Of a stretch of DNA of 17,568 nucleotides, positions 15,672 through 17,568 are shown in pieces. Position numbers and translations under genes: made by a program. The stretch's first letter is position 1, and the number at the start of each line of letters is the position of its first letter. Source of the DNA: Pseudomonadota bacterium (GTDB lineage: Bacteria > Pseudomonadota > Alphaproteobacteria > Sphingomonadales > Sphingomonadaceae); assembly GCA_023387085.1 (NCBI GenBank), contig JAEWIL010000066.1, forward strand, positions 1 through 17,568. Direction: 5' to 3'. The notes under the pieces are model-generated. The model saw nothing but the letters and a program-made list of their open reading frames with translations. It had not been told where the DNA came from and did not search any database.

Positions 15672-15697
15672 GCCCCGGCGAAAACCGGGGCTTTTTT
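15672..15697 (+). terminator. Intrinsic terminator after trxA
   Basis: A perfect 7-bp stem (GCCCCGG 15672-15678, CCGGGGC 15685-15691) with loop CGAAAA is followed by six Ts (15692-15697). The last T is also the outermost base of the stop codon of the convergent minus-strand gene. On the minus strand the stem is followed by no T-run, so it terminates mainly plus-strand transcripts. Confidence 0.9.
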
Positions 15698-16308
15698 CAG
15701 GTCAGCGGGATCATCACCTGACCGGCATAGCCCGGCCGTGACCTGAGCCGCGCGTACCATTCCTCGACATAGGGCAGCGCGGGCCGCTCGATATCGAGCG
15801 AAAAATATGTGTGCGCATAAACGCCCATCGGAATATCGCCTATTCCGAACCCGGCGCCCGATAGCCACGGCGCTTGCGCCAGGGCGGCGTCGAGTGTTTG
15901 CATCCGCTTTGCGCAGCGCTCGGCGGACGCGACAATCGCCGCTGGATCGCGCTGGTCAGCGGTTGTGCGAACGAGGTTGACGAAGGCATCGCGCTGGCCT
16001 TCGGCATAGTCTATCTGCCAGTCCATCCACTTGTCCGCGACGGCTCGCGCCGCGGGATCGGACGGCCAGAACCGTTCGCTGCCATGCCTCGCGGCGAGAT
16101 AGCGCAGGATTGCGTTCGATTCCCACAGGACGAAACCATCATCCTCGATCGTCGGGATCAGCGCGTTCGGATTTTTCGCCAGATAGCCGGCATCCATGCC
16201 GAACCGCCCACCGACATTGTGGCGCTCGAAGGACAGGCCGAGTTCGACCGCGAACCATGCGACCTTCTTCACATTGTGCGAATTGAGGCGACCCCAGATG
16301 GTGAGCAT
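15697..16308 (-). CDS. Glutathione S-transferase family protein
   Basis: A 203-residue cytosolic protein with the two-domain GST layout. The N-terminal thioredoxin-like domain begins MLTIWGRLNSHNVKK, where Ser10 or nearby Asn12 occupies the expected glutathione-activating position. ALIPTI (cis-Pro52) and the ES pair (Glu63-Ser64) match the glutathione gamma-glutamyl binding site. The C-terminal half is helical, with GFGIGDIPMGVYAH near the usual N-capping motif. The substrate is unknown. Candidate roles are detoxifying conjugation or peroxide reduction; the family name alone does not decide. ATG 16308 was chosen because the protein then starts exactly at the first GST strand and GGAG lies 9 bases upstream; an in-frame upstream extension runs back into argJ. 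The start is 5 bases after the argJ stop, so the two are likely co-transcribed. Confidence 0.88.
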   Translation of the reverse strand: MLTIWGRLNSHNVKKVAWFAVELGLSFERHNVGGRFGMDAGYLAKNPNALIPTIEDDGFVLWESNAILRYLAARHGSERFWPSDPAARAVADKWMDWQIDYAEGQRDAFVNLVRTTADQRDPAAIVASAERCAKRMQTLDAALAQAPWLSGAGFGIGDIPMGVYAHTYFSLDIERPALPYVEEWYARLRSRPGYAGQVMIPLT

Positions 16309-16313
16309 CGGCG

Positions 16314-17568
16314 TCAGCTCCGATAGTCGGCGTTGATGCTGATGTAGCCGTGCGTCAGGTCGCAGGTCCATACGGTCGCGCGGCCGTCGCCGAGGCCAAG
16401 GTCCGCGCCGACGCGGATCTCCAGCCCCTTCAGATGCGCCGCCACGGGCGCCTCGTCATAGCCGTCGACCGGCAGGCCGTCCTTCGCCACCCAATGATCG
16501 CCGAAACGGATCGCGAGCCGGTCGCGGTCGGCGGGTTCGCCGGCCTTGCCGACCGCCATCACGACGCGGCCCCAGTTGGCGTCCTCGCCTGCGACCGCGG
16601 TCTTTACCAGCGGCGAGTTGGCGATGGCAAGCGCGACGCGCTTGGCGCTGTCGTCGCTGACCGCGCCGGTCACCTGCACCTCGATGAACTTGGACGCGCC
16701 CTCGCCATCGCGCACAACCTGCTGCGCAAGATCGAGCGCGACCTCGCGAATCGCGGCGTACAGCGCGTCGGCGCCCGGATCGTCGCGGGTCTTCAGCGTT
16801 GCGTTGCCCGCCTGCCCCGTCGCGAAGAGCAGCACCGTGTCGCTGGTCGAGGTATCGCTGTCGACGGTGATGCTGTTGAAGCTGCCGCCCGTCGCCTCGC
16901 TCAGCATGTCCTGCAAAAGCGTGGGTGCAACCGCGGCGTCGGTGAAGATATAGCCGAGCATCGTTGCCATGTCGGGTGCGATCATCCCCGATCCCTTGAC
17001 GATCCCTGCGACATGGACGGTGCGGTCGCCGACGATCGCGCTCGCTGACGACCCCTTGGCGAAGGTGTCGGTGGTGCCGATCGTTTCGGCGGCAGCCTCC
17101 CACGAGCAGGGCGCGGCGGTCAGCGCGGCCTCGACCCCGGCGCGTGCCTTGTCCTTGGGGAGCGGCACGCCGATGACGCCGGTCGAACTGACGAACACTT
17201 CGCTTGGCGCGCAGCCAAGGTGGGCGGCGACTTGTTCCATGATCTGCTCGACCGCTTCGCGGCCGCGATAGCCGGTGAAGGCATTGCTGTTGCCCGCGTT
17301 GACGATCAGCGCGCGGCCAATGCCGCCCTTGACCTGTTCGCGGCCGAGTTCGACTTCGGACGAGCAGCAGATGTTGCGCGTGAACACGCCGGCCACGGTC
17401 GTGCCGGGTGCGAGCTCGACATAGGTCAGGTCGCAGCGGTCCCAATTCTTGTACTGCGCGCGCGCAACACGAAGGGTGACCCCGGCGATGGGTGGCAGGG
17501 CCGGAAATGAGTCGGGGGCGAGCGGCGCGCGGGTGGTGCTGCCGCCCGCGTAACCGCTACGCCCCCGA
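16314..17568 (-). CDS. argJ: Bifunctional glutamate N-acetyltransferase / amino-acid N-acetyltransferase (ornithine acetyltransferase), 5' end outside the window
   Basis: Transfers the acetyl group from N-acetylornithine to glutamate in the cyclic arginine pathway; bifunctional forms also use acetyl-CoA. The precursor cleaves itself before a threonine that becomes the nucleophile. That site is visible as KGSGMIAPDMATML, with the Thr codon at 16962-16964 on the minus strand. Other family features are VNAGNSNAFTG, VFVSSTGVIGVPL, SFNSITVDSDTSTSD and the ending DLTHGYISINADYRS. About 417 codons are open to the window edge, already slightly more than the usual 400-410. No ATG, GTG or TTG is present before the conserved region beginning APDSFPALPPIAGVTLRVA, so the true start is just outside. 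Whether the enzyme is mono- or bifunctional cannot be decided by eye. The GST gene follows 5 bases downstream. Confidence 0.96.
   Translation of the reverse strand, partial: RGRSGYAGGSTTRAPLAPDSFPALPPIAGVTLRVARAQYKNWDRCDLTYVELAPGTTVAGVFTRNICCSSEVELGREQVKGGIGRALIVNAGNSNAFTGYRGREAVEQIMEQVAAHLGCAPSEVFVSSTGVIGVPLPKDKARAGVEAALTAAPCSWEAAAETIGTTDTFAKGSSASAIVGDRTVHVAGIVKGSGMIAPDMATMLGYIFTDAAVAPTLLQDMLSEATGGSFNSITVDSDTSTSDTVLLFATGQAGNATLKTRDDPGADALYAAIREVALDLAQQVVRDGEGASKFIEVQVTGAVSDDSAKRVALAIANSPLVKTAVAGEDANWGRVVMAVGKAGEPADRDRLAIRFGDHWVAKDGLPVDGYDEAPVAAHLKGLEIRVGADLGLGDGRATVWTCDLTHGYISINADYRS
16318..16321 (-). promoter_or_regulatory. Ribosome binding site of the GST gene, inside argJ
   Basis: On the minus strand GGAG occupies the penultimate codons of argJ, 9 bases before the GST ATG. 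This supports translation of the GST from the argJ transcript and the choice of the shorter start. Confidence 0.55.

Overview
The window comes from a GC-rich alphaproteobacterium, most likely a sphingomonad (Sphingopyxis-like). The pointers are the high GC, a large TonB-dependent receptor with a sphingomonad-style N-terminus, a DivL-type pseudokinase (a cell-cycle factor found in alphaproteobacteria), AddAB of the alphaproteobacterial type, and a gene order I recall from alphaproteobacteria. The genus is an inference.

Left part (1-4149): the 3' end of ahcY (S-adenosylhomocysteine hydrolase), a 163-base gap with inverted repeats and a good Shine-Dalgarno site, a complete TonB-dependent outer-membrane receptor, and a strong intrinsic terminator. 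The receptor looks like a self-contained transcription unit.

Middle part (4252-15279): a tightly packed plus-strand series, divL - tsaE - amgK-like - murU-like - addB - addA. The first three junctions between these genes are 4-base ATGA/GTGA overlaps and addB/addA overlap by one base. The only gap in the series is between murU and addB, and it holds a perfect 26-bp inverted repeat. DivL carries tyrosine instead of the phospho-acceptor histidine. TsaE belongs to tRNA t6A synthesis. The kinase/nucleotidyltransferase pair fits the AmgK-MurU shunt that turns recycled MurNAc into UDP-MurNAc. AddB and AddA form the double-strand-break helicase-nuclease. trxA (thioredoxin) follows 61 bases later with its own ribosome binding site and a terminator.

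Right part (15697-17568): on the minus strand, convergent to trxA, argJ (arginine biosynthesis, 5' end outside the window) runs into a glutathione S-transferase gene five bases downstream.

No rRNA, tRNA, CRISPR array, insertion sequence, prophage or defence system was seen. Every stretch without a gene is under 300 bases. Most of this is conserved core genome. The points worth a second look are the DivL tyrosine substitution and its tiny upstream reading frame, the palindrome against a weak TTG start of addB, a cysteine-free AddB, the receptor inserted between ahcY and divL, and the structured receptor leader.
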